A stretch of DNA of 64,000 nt from Methylobacterium aerolatum (GCF_022179085.1 NZ_BPQE01000001.1:1-64000), one strand, 5' to 3'; shown: positions 48,257 to 59,125, numbered from the stretch's first letter. The notes: a model not told the origin generated them from the letters alone. Program-made: numbers and translations.

Positions 48257-48897
48257 TGCTCCGCTGGCTGGCGCGGCGGCTTCAGCGGCGGCGCTACCTG
48301 TGGATCCGCGCCCGGCGGGTGGCCCGGCGGCTCCCGGAGATCCGGGCGGCGCTGAGGGCGGCGCCGCCCGGCTTCACCCTCGTGGTGGGCGATTCCCACG
48401 CGGAGTTCCTGTGCGCGCACCCCCTCGGGACGCGGCCGGTGGTGAACGGCGGCATCGGCGGCATCGAGACCGGCCCCTGCGCCGCCCGCCTGCCCCGGTT
48501 GCACCCACGCCACCGGGCGGGGGCCGCCGTGCTGGTGATCGGCTCGAACGACCTTTCGGTCCGGGCGCGCGCCCTCTCACCCGAGGCGACGGCGCGGTTT
48601 GAGGCGGCGGCCGCGGCGCTGATCCGCTGGTTGCGCGGCCACGCGGAGCGGGTGATCGTCCTCGCCCTGCCGCCGATGGACCCGGTGCCCGGCCAGGAGC
48701 GCGAGGCGGCGGCGGTGGAGGACTACTCGGCCCGCCTCGAACGGCTCGCGGCCGAAACCGGCTGCACCTTCGCCGACCCGTTCTCGGATCTGCGCGCGGG
48801 GCGGGGCGGGCTCGCCCGCCCGGGGGCTCTGAGCGACGGCGTCCACTTGACCGATTACGGCCCGGCGGCGCGGCGGGTCGCGGCGCTGTTGGGGTAG
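48256..48897 (+). CDS. SGNH/GDSL-family hydrolase
   Basis: A 213-residue protein with SGNH hydrolase blocks: block I VVGDSHAEFL (nucleophile Ser), a Gly in NGGIGGIETG (block II), GSNDLSVRAR (block III Asn) and DGVHLTDYG (block V Asp/His). These esterases act on acyl, acetyl or glycan esters. No signal peptide; the basic N-terminus RWLARRLQRRRYLWIRARR may bind membrane or nucleic acid. Its ATG overlaps the parC stop by one base, so translation is coupled to ParC, which is an odd partner. Substrate unknown. Confidence 0.75.
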   Translation: MLRWLARRLQRRRYLWIRARRVARRLPEIRAALRAAPPGFTLVVGDSHAEFLCAHPLGTRPVVNGGIGGIETGPCAARLPRLHPRHRAGAAVLVIGSNDLSVRARALSPEATARFEAAAAALIRWLRGHAERVIVLALPPMDPVPGQEREAAAVEDYSARLERLAAETGCTFADPFSDLRAGRGGLARPGALSDGVHLTDYGPAARRVAALLG

Positions 48898-48904
48898 CAG
48901 CCGC

Positions 48905-48997
48905 CGTCATTGCGAGCGGAAGCGAAGCAATCCAGGGCAGCGAGACATCGACGGGCGTGGCGCATCCCTGGATTGCTTCGCTTCGCTCGCAATGACG
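48905..48997. repeat. TTGCGAGCGG inverted repeat, copy C
   Basis: Left arm 48905-48937 and right arm 48966-48997 (CCCTGGATTGCTTCGC then TTCGCTCGCAATGACG) are reverse complements. It is the third copy of the same element as at 41970 and 45888. It starts 8 bases after the SGNH gene stop. The remaining bases up to meaA at 49146 hold its promoter, which I cannot place. Confidence 0.88.
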
Positions 48998-49145
48998 ACA
49001 TGGGCTCCGTCTCAAATTCCCTTCACCGTCAACCCCGATTTTTCGTGCAACCGGTCGTGGATGACGGCAGGCCGAGCCTCGGCTAGGCTGGGCTCAAAGC
49101 GGCGCGCTCGGCGCAGCCTCAGACGTCGTGACGGGAGTGGGTGGA

Positions 49146-51173
<2,028 letters not shown>

Positions 51174-51180
51174 AGTCAGG

Positions 51181-51310
51181 GTGTCCAGAGGGCGAGCCCT
51201 CCGGCGGGTGCAGGGCAGAGCCCTGCGAAGGACCAGGGGCCAGATATCCAGGGGCCAGATATCCAGGGGCTTTGCCCCTGGACCCCACCCAAGGACTTGT
51301 CCTTGGGGAT
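51181..51310. repeat. cluster of hairpins and tandem 15-base repeats
   Basis: The gap after meaA holds a 15-base unit CCAGGGGCCAGATAT twice in tandem (51233-51247 and 51248-51262), then CCAGGGGC/GCCCCTGG hairpin (51263-51270, 51274-51281) and AAGGAC/GTCCTT (51291-51296, 51299-51304). The left part GAGGGCGAGCCCTC also folds. Related text occurs after glgP at 41421-41518. It may help terminate the convergent meaA and flavin-reductase-like genes. Confidence 0.7.
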
Positions 51311-51314
51311 CCCC

Positions 51315-52247
51315 TTATCCCACGATGATGGGGAAGCAGCGGGCGCCCACGGCGCCGGCCAGGGCCTGGACCGCGCCCACCGTGGCGACGTCGCCCGCCA
51401 CGTGGACCACGTCCGTGGCGCGCAGGTGCGGGAGATGGGCGCCGAGCGAACCGGGGCGCACGTCCGGCGGCCTCTGGCGGCCCCGCTCGGCACAGAGCAC
51501 GATCCGGCCGACGCCGGTGCCGCGCAGCCAATCGAGGCTGTCGCGCATGTAGAGGTCGAGGGCGTCGCGGGCCGAGACGGTGAGCGTCATGTCGCGGCCG
51601 GGCTCGATGTAGCGTGCCGCGTGGGCGATGGCCCAGATCGGGCCAAAACCCGCTCCCGACGCGGCGAGGACGAGGCGCCCTCCGCCCGGCCGGTAGTGGT
51701 TGCGTCCGAAGGGTCCCTTCAGCTTCACGTCCTGGCCGACGGCGAGGGTGTCGAGGGGGTCGCCGTCGGGATCGCGGGCGAGATGGAACACGGCCTCGGT
51801 GATCTCCGCCGAGCCATCGACCCGCAGGGTCGGGGCGAGGTCGAGGGGCGGCAGACCGGGCAGGCTCACGCTGAAATGCTGGCCCGGCTCGTGGAGCGGG
51901 CGGCGATTGAGGGAGGCGACGACCTCGACGACGCCCGGCCCGAGGCGGCGCAAACCGGTCAGCGTGCCCTTGAGGCTCTGGCGCGGCGTCTCGCGCGGCG
52001 CCCGCGCCGGGGTGGCGGCGTCCGCCCGCGTCTGCGGGATCTCGGGAAGGGCGTAGGGGGCCTCGCGCCCCCGCCGGGACGAGGACCGGCGGCTCGCCGG
52101 CGCGGCGGCCTGTCCCAGAAGGTTCACGCCGTGCAGGCCCGGCACCGGCGCGATCATCCCCTCGGCCAGGGCAGCCTCGAGCGGCGTGTCGCCGGTGGAA
52201 CAACGGACCGAGCGGCCGTTGACGACGAGGGAGCAGCGCGCGCGCAT
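51315..52247 (-). CDS. FAD/NAD-binding oxidoreductase with degenerate ferredoxin domain
   Basis: A 310-residue protein shaped like a plant-type ferredoxin fused to a ferredoxin-NADP reductase-like module, as in CDP-6-deoxy-delta-3,4-glucoseen reductase-type and monooxygenase reductases. Seen: N-terminal beta-grasp RCSLVVNGRSVRCSTGDTPLEAAL, but without the C-x4-C-x2-C iron-sulfur ligands. Then a flavin domain with HEPGQHFSVSLPGLPPL, and an NAD motif LVLAASGAGFGPIWAIA, with C-terminal VVHVAGDVATVGAVQALAG. The usual RxYS flavin motif is not obvious. ATG 52247 has an AAGG site 7 bases away; the GTG at 52268 overlaps the ribosome site and is rejected. Electron partner unknown. Confidence 0.72.
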   Translation of the reverse strand: MRARCSLVVNGRSVRCSTGDTPLEAALAEGMIAPVPGLHGVNLLGQAAAPASRRSSSRRGREAPYALPEIPQTRADAATPARAPRETPRQSLKGTLTGLRRLGPGVVEVVASLNRRPLHEPGQHFSVSLPGLPPLDLAPTLRVDGSAEITEAVFHLARDPDGDPLDTLAVGQDVKLKGPFGRNHYRPGGGRLVLAASGAGFGPIWAIAHAARYIEPGRDMTLTVSARDALDLYMRDSLDWLRGTGVGRIVLCAERGRQRPPDVRPGSLGAHLPHLRATDVVHVAGDVATVGAVQALAGAVGARCFPIIVG

Positions 52248-52285
52248 GGACGGACCTTCGCTCCTCACCCTCGTCAGCGGACGCG

Positions 52286-52648
52286 TCAGCGGCCCTGCAG
52301 CAGCAGGCTGTCGACGAGTTCCGCCCAGCGCTCGCGGGTGGCGCGCACGTCGTCGTCAGGGGAGGATTCGGTCAGGACCTTGCGCTGGGCGCGGAGGGCC
52401 TCGACCTCCTTGCGCTGCGCCCGCAGCACGGCCTTCAGCACCTCCAGCTCGGTCTCGAGCCGGTCGAGTTCCGGGCGGACGGCCTGGGCGGGGGAGGGCG
52501 TCGGCGACGGGGTCGGCGGCACGGGCATCCCGTCGCGGCCGGGCAGGCGGGTCCGCCCCTGATGCGCGAGGCGCACCGGCCGCGCGATCAGGCGGCGCAG
52601 CAGATCGGGGCTCTCCGCCGTCTGGTAACGCCTCACCGCCTCGGCCAT
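52286..52648 (-). CDS. hypothetical coiled-coil protein
   Basis: A 120-residue protein I do not recognise. Residues 1-35 form an Arg-rich start (MAEAVRRYQTAESPDLLRRL), followed by a Pro/Thr-rich linker (MPVPPTPSPTPSPAQ) and a charged coiled coil (LDRLETELEVLKAVLRAQRK) with RWAELVDSLLLQ at the end. ATG 52648 has GGGGA seven bases upstream. It lies 38 bases ahead of the oxidoreductase gene on the same strand, so the two may be co-transcribed. No function suggested. Confidence 0.6.
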   Translation of the reverse strand: MAEAVRRYQTAESPDLLRRLIARPVRLAHQGRTRLPGRDGMPVPPTPSPTPSPAQAVRPELDRLETELEVLKAVLRAQRKEVEALRAQRKVLTESSPDDDVRATRERWAELVDSLLLQGR

Positions 52649-52750
52649 TTGCTGATCCCCACCCACGCGACCTGTGGAAGACTCTGCGTGTTCGTGGTTA
52701 AGGCGGGCTTAATCCGATCCGCGAGGAAGGGGGTCTCACGGCGACTTGCC

Positions 52751-55615
52751 TTACGCCGCCTCCGGCGCCGCGCCGACGATCTGGCGGGCCTGGAGCACGG
52801 TCATCGGCTCGCCGAAGGCCGGGCCCAGCGCGTATTCGCAGCCGAGTTCGGCGAGCGCCACGGCGTCGGCCTCGGATTCGCAGCCCTCGGCCACGATGGC
52901 GAGGTTCAGTTCGCTCGCCATCTTCACGATGGAGCGCAGGATGCCCGTCTGGCCCGAGGCGATCTGGCGGACGAAGGCGCGGTCGACCTTGATCGTGTCG
53001 AAGGGGAAGCGCTGGAGGTAGGAGAGGGCCGAGTAGCCGGTGCCGAAATCGGACAGGCACAGGCCCGCCCCGAGGTCGTGGATGCGCGAGAGCATCTGCG
53101 CCGCGTATTCCGGGTTCTCCATCACGAGGCTCTCGCTGAATTCGAGCTTCAGGGAGCCGGGGAGGGCGCCGGAGCGGGCGAGCACTGTCTTCACATCGTG
53201 CAGGAGGTCGTGGCGCAGGAGCTGCCGCGAGGAGAGGTTGCAGGCGGCGAAGATCGGCGGCTCGACCTCGAGGGAGCGCTGCCACGCGGCGAGTTCCAGC
53301 GCGGTGCGCTCCAGGGCGAAGATGCCGAGGTTGACGATGAGGCCGCATTCCTCGGCGAGCGGCATGAAGGTCGCGGCCGGGATGCGCCCGAGCTTCGGAT
53401 GGTCCCAGCGCAGCACCGTCTCGAAGCCCGCCACGGTGCGGTCGTCGAGGCGCACCACGGGGTGGAACAGCACCCGCATCTCGTTGCGCTCGATGGCCTT
53501 GCGCAGGTCGCCTTCCAGCATCAGCCGGTCCGAGCGCTCGGCGCGCATGTGGGCGCGGAACACCTCGATCCGGTCGCCGCCCTGGCGCTTGGCCTGGATC
53601 ATCGCGACCTCGGCGTTCTTCAGCACCTCGTCGCGCTTCAGCCCGGCCTCGTAGAGGGCGAGCCCGATCGAGACGGTGAGGAAGATCTCCCGGTCCGCAT
53701 AGGTGATCGGCGTGGCGATGGCCCGCTGGATCATGCTGGCGAAGGCCAGGATCCGGTCGGGATCGCGCTCTGAGAGCAGGATCACCGCGAACTCGTCGCC
53801 GGCCAGCCGGGCGAGCGTATCCTGCGGCCGCAGCAGGCGGCCGAGGCGGCGGGAGAGGGTGAGCAGGATCGAATCGCCCGCCGAGAGGCCGATGGCGTCG
53901 TTGATGCCGGTGAACCGGTCGATGTCGAGGACCAGCACGGTGGGCTTCAGGCGGGGGTCCTGCCCGGCGAAGGCGAGCGCCGCGTCGAGGCGGTCGCCGA
54001 ACAGCTCCCGGTTCGGCAGGCCGGTGAGGCTGTCATGCACGGCATCGTGCAGCAGGCGCTCCTCGGCGGTCTTCACCTCGGTGATGTCGGCGATGGTGCC
54101 GACCACGCGGATCACCTCGCCGTCGGCGCCGATCACCGGCCGCGCCTTCATCCGGTACCAGAAATAGCCGCCCGCCGCCGAGCGCAGGCGGAAATCGTGG
54201 ACGATGCGGCCGCGCCGCTCCTCGATCACCGTGTCGAGGGCGGCCGAGTAGCGCTCCACGTCGAAGGGGTGCAGGGCGCCGAGCCAGTTCGAGGCGGGGC
54301 CTTCCAGCGCGCCGCGCGACAGGCCGAGCTGCGCCTCGATCTCGGGGCCGACGAAGATCTTGTCGGCGGGCACGTCCCAATCGAACACCACGTCGCCCGC
54401 GCCGGTGAGCGCCAGCGCCCGCCTCTCCGTGTCGGAGACCAGCGCGTGGGTCAGGCCGCTGCCGGCGAAGGCGTGCTGGAGCACGGTGAAGCCGATCAGC
54501 ATCACGATCAGCACTAGGCCGCCGATCAGGGCCGGCTGGACCAGCTCGCTGCCGATCTGGCCCGTCACCGCGAAGCCCGCGGCCGTGACCCAGATCATCA
54601 GGAGGAGCCACGTCGGCACCAGCAGGATCGCCCGGTCGTAGCCGTTGTGGACCGAGAGGTAGAGGATCAGCAGCAGGCCGATCCCCGCCACCGCCGCGAT
54701 GGAGATGCGCGCCACGCCCGCCGCCACGGGCGGGTCGAACACCGCGAGCCCGACGAGGCCCGCCAGGAAGGCGAGCCAGAAGAAGGCGACGTGGCTGTAG
54801 CGCACGTGCCAGCGGGCGAGGTTCAGGTAGGCGAACAGGAAGACGAGCAGCGTCGCCCCGAGCACGGCTTCCGCCGAGGCCCGGTAGACCCGCTCGGCGA
54901 GTTCGGTGACGGGGAAGACCCGCTGCAGGAAGCCGAAATCGATGCAGGCATAGGCCAGCACCGACCACGCCAGCGCGGCGGCGGCGGGGAAGATGATCGC
55001 CCCCTTCACCACGAAGACGATGGTAAGGAACAGGGCGAGCAGCCCGCTGATCCCGATGATGATGCCCTTGTAGAGGGTCAGCCCCGCCGTCTTCCGGCGG
55101 TAGGCGTCCTGATCCCAGAGGTGCAGTTGCGGGACGTTGGCGCTGCGCAACTCGGCGACGTAGGTGACCGTCGTGCCGGGATCGAGGGTGATGGTGAACT
55201 GGTCCGCGTCGGGGTTCTCGTCGCGCTCCGGGCGGATGCCCTGGCTCGCGGTGATGGCCGCGATGCGCGAGCCGCCGAGATCGGGCCAGATCACGCCCGA
55301 GCCGACGAGGCGGAAATGCGGGGCGATGAGGATGCGGTCGATCTGCTCGTCGGTGTCGTTCGTCAGCGCGAAGGCGATCCAGTCCGGCCGTCCGCCCGCG
55401 TCGCGGGCCTTCACGACGATCTTGCGCTTGATGCCGTCCTTGCCGGCGGCGGTGGAGATCTGAACGAGGTCGCCGTCCGACCGGTAGCGCTCGATGGCGC
55501 CGGTGAGATCGATCACCGGCTGGTCGAGGCCGACCCGCACCGCCTCGACGGCGTGGGCCGCGCCGCCGGTCACGAGGCCGCCGACCAGGATCAGGAGGAG
55601 GGCGAGGATGCGCAA
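52751..55615 (-). CDS. 7TM-PAS-GGDEF-EAL cyclic-di-GMP protein, degenerate EAL
   Basis: A 954-residue inner-membrane signalling protein. Order: signal peptide ending near AAHA (residue 22), an extracytoplasmic sensor (about 23-185), seven hydrophobic segments (about 190-390), PAS (about 405-520), GGDEF (about 530-690) and EAL (about 700-945). The GGDEF active site is A605-GDEF, with an inhibition-site RPQD five residues before it, so cyclase activity is plausible. The EAL domain keeps Glu732 but reads ETV, and SDFGTGYS (S855-D856) replaces the double Asp of DDFG, and the final Q is lost, so phosphodiesterase activity may be weak or absent. The net effect on c-di-GMP is not predictable. Confidence 0.88.
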   Translation of the reverse strand: MRILALLLILVGGLVTGGAAHAVEAVRVGLDQPVIDLTGAIERYRSDGDLVQISTAAGKDGIKRKIVVKARDAGGRPDWIAFALTNDTDEQIDRILIAPHFRLVGSGVIWPDLGGSRIAAITASQGIRPERDENPDADQFTITLDPGTTVTYVAELRSANVPQLHLWDQDAYRRKTAGLTLYKGIIIGISGLLALFLTIVFVVKGAIIFPAAAALAWSVLAYACIDFGFLQRVFPVTELAERVYRASAEAVLGATLLVFLFAYLNLARWHVRYSHVAFFWLAFLAGLVGLAVFDPPVAAGVARISIAAVAGIGLLLILYLSVHNGYDRAILLVPTWLLLMIWVTAAGFAVTGQIGSELVQPALIGGLVLIVMLIGFTVLQHAFAGSGLTHALVSDTERRALALTGAGDVVFDWDVPADKIFVGPEIEAQLGLSRGALEGPASNWLGALHPFDVERYSAALDTVIEERRGRIVHDFRLRSAAGGYFWYRMKARPVIGADGEVIRVVGTIADITEVKTAEERLLHDAVHDSLTGLPNRELFGDRLDAALAFAGQDPRLKPTVLVLDIDRFTGINDAIGLSAGDSILLTLSRRLGRLLRPQDTLARLAGDEFAVILLSERDPDRILAFASMIQRAIATPITYADREIFLTVSIGLALYEAGLKRDEVLKNAEVAMIQAKRQGGDRIEVFRAHMRAERSDRLMLEGDLRKAIERNEMRVLFHPVVRLDDRTVAGFETVLRWDHPKLGRIPAATFMPLAEECGLIVNLGIFALERTALELAAWQRSLEVEPPIFAACNLSSRQLLRHDLLHDVKTVLARSGALPGSLKLEFSESLVMENPEYAAQMLSRIHDLGAGLCLSDFGTGYSALSYLQRFPFDTIKVDRAFVRQIASGQTGILRSIVKMASELNLAIVAEGCESEADAVALAELGCEYALGPAFGEPMTVLQARQIVGAAPEAA

Positions 55616-55780
55616 AGGGCTGACGTGTCCGGCCGGGGTGGTGGCGACGGCCGCCCAGGCGGCCCCGATTGGTAAAGGCGACGTGAAAAACCGGCAAGGC
55701 CACGGGCGCGCCGGTCCACCGTTCGCGGATCGCGCTCCTTTGCGGCCAAATCAAGTTGATGGGGATTTACGCCGAGCTTT

Positions 55781-55803
55781 CCCCTCCCCCTTACGGGGAG
55801 GGG
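55781..55803. repeat. G/C hairpin between convergent-spaced genes
   Basis: CCCCTCCCC (55781-55789) and GGGGAGGGG (55795-55803) with a 5-base loop. Same 'CCCC-TT-GGGG' type as the hairpins after glgB. It lies 20 bases beyond the stop of the M16 protease (which ends at 55823 on the minus strand), so it can terminate it. The rest of 55616-55822 shows nothing clear. Confidence 0.6.
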
Positions 55804-55822
55804 GAGTGCCGCGTATCCAGGG

Positions 55823-57115
55823 CTAGGCCCGCAGCCCCGCCGCGATCCGATCCACAGACGGCAGGCCCTTGATCGGGCCGATGGCGGCGAGCGTCGGGGT
55901 GCCCGCCAGCATGGTCTTCGCCACGGCGCGCACCTCCTCGACCGTCACCGCATCGACTTTGGCGATGACCTCGGAGGCCGGGATCACCCGGCCCCAGGCG
56001 AGGATCTGGCGGGCGTTGCGCTCGATCCGGCCGCCGGGGGTCTCCAGCGCCGAGAGCAGCGAGACCTTGAGCTGCGCCTTGGCGCGGGCGATCTCGGTGC
56101 CGTCGAGGTCCCTGGCCGCGCGGGTCGTGGCCTCCAGGGTCACGTCCACGAGTTCGGCCACGTCCGAGCCCGCCGTGCCGGCGCCGATGCCGAACAGGCC
56201 GCAATCGGAGAAGGGCCAGTGGAAGGCCTGGATCTCGTAGGCGAGCCCCCGCGTCTCGCGCACCTCGTGCCACAGGCGCGAGGTCAGGCCGCCGCCGAGC
56301 ACCTGCGCGAACATGTGCAGGGCGTAGTAGCCCTCGTCCCGGAAGGAGAGGCCGGGCAGGCCGATCACGAGGTTCGCCTGTTCGAGCTTGCGCTTCAGCC
56401 GCCGCTCGCCGCCGCCGTAGCGGCCGGGCTCCATGGCAGGGGCCTCGGCGGCCGGGAGGCCGCCGAAATGCTGCTCGGCCGCCGCCACGATGGCCTCGTG
56501 GGTGATGCTGCCCGCCCCCGCCACGACGAGCCGGTCGGGCGTGTATTCCCGGGCGAGGTAGGCGCGGATGCCCGCCTCGTCGAAGCTCTGGATGGTCTCG
56601 GGCCGCCCGATGATCGGCCGCCCCACCGGCTGGCCGGGGAAGGCGGCCTCGGTGAAGGCGTCGTAGACCACGTCGTCGGGCGTATCCTCGATGGCCGCGT
56701 ATTCCTGCAGGATCACGCCCTTCTCCCGGGCGAGTTCGGCCGCGTCGAAGGTGGCGTTCGTCAGGATGTCGCCGATCACGTCGAGGGCGAGGCCCGCATC
56801 CTCTCCGAGCACCCGGGCGGTGTAGCTCGTGGTCTCCGTGGAGGTGGCGGCGTTGATCTCGCCGCCGACGTTCTCGATCTCCTCCGCGATGTCGCGGGCC
56901 GAACGGCGGCTGGTCCCCTTGAACGCCATGTGCTCGATGAGGTGCGACAGGCCGCTCTCGTCCGCCCGCTCGTGGCGGGAGCCCGCGCCGACCCACACCC
57001 CGAGGCTCGCGGTGGCCACCCCCGGCATCGGCTCGGTCACCACGGTGACGCCGTTGCCGAGCCGCGTGACCTTGAGGGTCGGGGAGGCGGCGTGGGTCGA
57101 GAAATGCTGGTTCAT
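55823..57115 (-). CDS. M16-family zinc metallopeptidase (processing-peptidase-like)
   Basis: A 430-residue M16B metallopeptidase. Seen: the inverted zinc motif H58-x-x-E61-H62 in SGLSHLIEHMAFKGT, a downstream Glu region (AEEIENVGGEINAATSTETT), the fragment DRLVVAGAGSITHEAI, and a second inactive half. Such enzymes, related to mitochondrial MPP, cut peptides or extracytoplasmic segments; in alphaproteobacteria the gene is nearly always next to thrC, as here. ATG 57115 follows thrC's stop by 8 bases. The longer frame to 57949 runs antisense inside thrC's coding and was rejected. Confidence 0.9.
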   Translation of the reverse strand: MNQHFSTHAASPTLKVTRLGNGVTVVTEPMPGVATASLGVWVGAGSRHERADESGLSHLIEHMAFKGTSRRSARDIAEEIENVGGEINAATSTETTSYTARVLGEDAGLALDVIGDILTNATFDAAELAREKGVILQEYAAIEDTPDDVVYDAFTEAAFPGQPVGRPIIGRPETIQSFDEAGIRAYLAREYTPDRLVVAGAGSITHEAIVAAAEQHFGGLPAAEAPAMEPGRYGGGERRLKRKLEQANLVIGLPGLSFRDEGYYALHMFAQVLGGGLTSRLWHEVRETRGLAYEIQAFHWPFSDCGLFGIGAGTAGSDVAELVDVTLEATTRAARDLDGTEIARAKAQLKVSLLSALETPGGRIERNARQILAWGRVIPASEVIAKVDAVTVEEVRAVAKTMLAGTPTLAAIGPIKGLPSVDRIAAGLRA

Positions 57116-57123
57116 GGGGAGCT

Positions 57124-58536
57124 TCAGCCGCCCTTCGTGATGCGGGCCCGCTCGCGGATCAGGCGCTCCACGGCTCCCTGGTCGTTGGCGATGCGGGTCA
57201 GGCGCTCGGGCCGGTCCATCAGGTCGGCGAGGTGCGGGGGCAGGGCCGGGCGCTGGCCGCCCGTGGCCTTCGCCACCGCATCGGGGAACTTCGCCGGATG
57301 GGCGGTGGCGAGCGCCACGACCGGCGTCGCCGGGTCCTTCGCCAGCAGCCGCCGCCCGGCATTCACGCCGATGGCGCTGTGCGGGTCGAGGGTCACGCCC
57401 GTCGCCGCGTGGGTGAAGGCGATCTCCTCCATCACGGCGCCCTCCGGCACCGCGTGGGCGTCGAACTCGTCGCGGATCGTGGCCAGCACCGCGTCGTCGA
57501 GGTGGAACCCGCCCGATTGCTTCAGCCCGGCCATGAGGCGCGACAGGCTGGAGGAATTCCGGCCGAGCGCCTCGAACAGCAGCCGCTCGAAATTCGAGGA
57601 GATCTGGATGTCCATGGAGGGCGAGGTGGTGGGTTCGACGCCGCGCAGCTCGTAGGCGCCGTGCTCCAGGGTGCGGACGAGGATGTCGTTGGCGTTGGTG
57701 CCGATCATCAGGCGCCGGATCGGCAGGCCCATCTTCTTGGCGACCCAGCCGGCGAGGATGTCGCCGAAATTGCCGGTCGGCACCGCGAAGGAGACCTCCC
57801 GGTGCGGGGCGCCCAGCGCCACGGCGCTGGTGAAGTAGTAGACCACCTGCGCCGCGACCCGCGCCCAGTTGATCGAATTCACGCCCGAGAGGCGGACCTC
57901 GTCGGCGAAATCCCCGTGCTGGAACAACGCCTTGACGATGTTCTGGCAATCGTCGAACGTGCCGTCAAGGGCCAGCGCGTGGACGTTGGGGGCATCGACC
58001 GAGGTCATCTGCCGCCGCTGCACCTCCGAGACCCGCCCGTGCGGGTAGAGGATGAACACGTCCACCTGATCGAGCCCCCGGAACGCCTCCACGGCGGCCG
58101 AGCCGGTATCGCCCGAGGTGGCGCCGACGATCGTCGCCCGGGTGCCGCGCTGGCGCAGGACATGGTCCATCAGCCGCCCGAGCAGCTGCATCGCCACGTC
58201 CTTGAAGGCGAGCGTCGGGCCGTGGAAGAGCTCCAGCAGGAACAGGTTGTCGTCGAGCTGGGTGAGGGGGCAGATCGCCGGGTGCCGGAAGGTGGCGTAG
58301 GCGTCGTCGATCATCCGGTCGAGGGCGGCGTCGGCGATCTCGCCGTCCACCAGGGGGCGCAGCACGCGCTTGGCGGCCTCGGCGTACGGCTTGCCGGCGA
58401 GCGCGGCGATCTCCTCGCGACCGATTCGCGGCCAGGTCTGGGGCACGTAGAGCCCGCCGTCGCGGGCGAGCCCCGCCAGAAGGGCATCCGAGAACGAGAG
58501 CGGCGCGGCCTCGCCGCGGGTCGAGACGTGGAGCAC
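57124..58536 (-). CDS. thrC: threonine synthase (ThrC)
   Basis: A 470-residue PLP enzyme converting O-phospho-L-homoserine to L-threonine. Seen: the N-terminal VSTRGEAAPLSFSDALLAGL and DGGLYVPQTWPRI, the PLP lysine K112 in HGPTLAFKDVAMQLLGR, ATIVGATSGDTGSAAVEAFR, and GTNANDILVRTLEHGAYEL. It is the longer, class-2 type common in Proteobacteria and fungi. ATG 58536 is unambiguous. It is followed 8 bases later by the M16 protease, a widely conserved alphaproteobacterial pair. Confidence 0.96.
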   Translation of the reverse strand: MLHVSTRGEAAPLSFSDALLAGLARDGGLYVPQTWPRIGREEIAALAGKPYAEAAKRVLRPLVDGEIADAALDRMIDDAYATFRHPAICPLTQLDDNLFLLELFHGPTLAFKDVAMQLLGRLMDHVLRQRGTRATIVGATSGDTGSAAVEAFRGLDQVDVFILYPHGRVSEVQRRQMTSVDAPNVHALALDGTFDDCQNIVKALFQHGDFADEVRLSGVNSINWARVAAQVVYYFTSAVALGAPHREVSFAVPTGNFGDILAGWVAKKMGLPIRRLMIGTNANDILVRTLEHGAYELRGVEPTTSPSMDIQISSNFERLLFEALGRNSSSLSRLMAGLKQSGGFHLDDAVLATIRDEFDAHAVPEGAVMEEIAFTHAATGVTLDPHSAIGVNAGRRLLAKDPATPVVALATAHPAKFPDAVAKATGGQRPALPPHLADLMDRPERLTRIANDQGAVERLIRERARITKGG

Positions 58537-58610
58537 AGGGGCCTCCGTGGGAAGGCGGTCCGTCTACACGATGCGGCCGTGCGTGTCGAAGTCGGATCGG
58601 TCTGGAAACC

Positions 58611-59033
58611 TCACGCGCTGATCCCCGGGGCCTTGGTCAGGCGGCAGCCGGTGATGCGCCATGTGCCGTCGGCCTGCCGTTCCAGGGTGTATTCGGCGGT
58701 CCAGTCGGTGCCGCCCTCGTCCTGGATCGCCACGCTCTGGCTCACCGTGGTCTCGCCGAGGTCGCGGGCTTGGCCGAAGACGAAGCTGCGGTGGCGGTAC
58801 ACCGGCTGGTACTGGCTGCGCACCATCCCGAGGAACAGGTCGGCGTTGGGGAAGATCTCGCGGATCGCCGGGGCGGCCTGGGCGTAGGCGGTGGGGGCGT
58901 CGTCCCGGCCGAGCGCCTCCGTCTGCAGGACGATCACCGCCCGGGCGGCCGCCTGCTCGGGCTCCCCGGCCACCGCCGGGAAGGGGGCGGCGCCCATCGT
59001 GGCGAGGAGGGCGAGGGCGAACCTGACGCGCAT
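58611..59033 (-). CDS. DUF4864 secreted protein
   Basis: A 140-residue protein with a signal peptide (MRVRFALALLATMGAAPFPA, cut near VAGE) and the DUF4864 pattern: QAAPAIREIFPNADLFLGMV, VYRHRSFVFGQ, DWTAEYTLERQADGTWRITG, GCRL. It is a small periplasmic protein with a likely NTF2-like cone fold, function unknown. It lies upstream of thrC on the same strand with a 74-base gap. Confidence 0.75.
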   Translation of the reverse strand: MRVRFALALLATMGAAPFPAVAGEPEQAAARAVIVLQTEALGRDDAPTAYAQAAPAIREIFPNADLFLGMVRSQYQPVYRHRSFVFGQARDLGETTVSQSVAIQDEGGTDWTAEYTLERQADGTWRITGCRLTKAPGISA

Positions 59034-59125
59034 CGGCAGTCACTCCATGGGAGCAACTTCCGATTGTAGGCGCCGGGCAAGGCCCGGCAAGCGCCGCAGC
59101 GCCCTTTTCCGCCGGCCGTCCCGGC

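Noticed and set aside
41970-48997. CRISPR array from the three repeats
   Set aside because: The copies are kilobases apart, palindromic and about 95 bases long, with no spacer structure and no cas genes.
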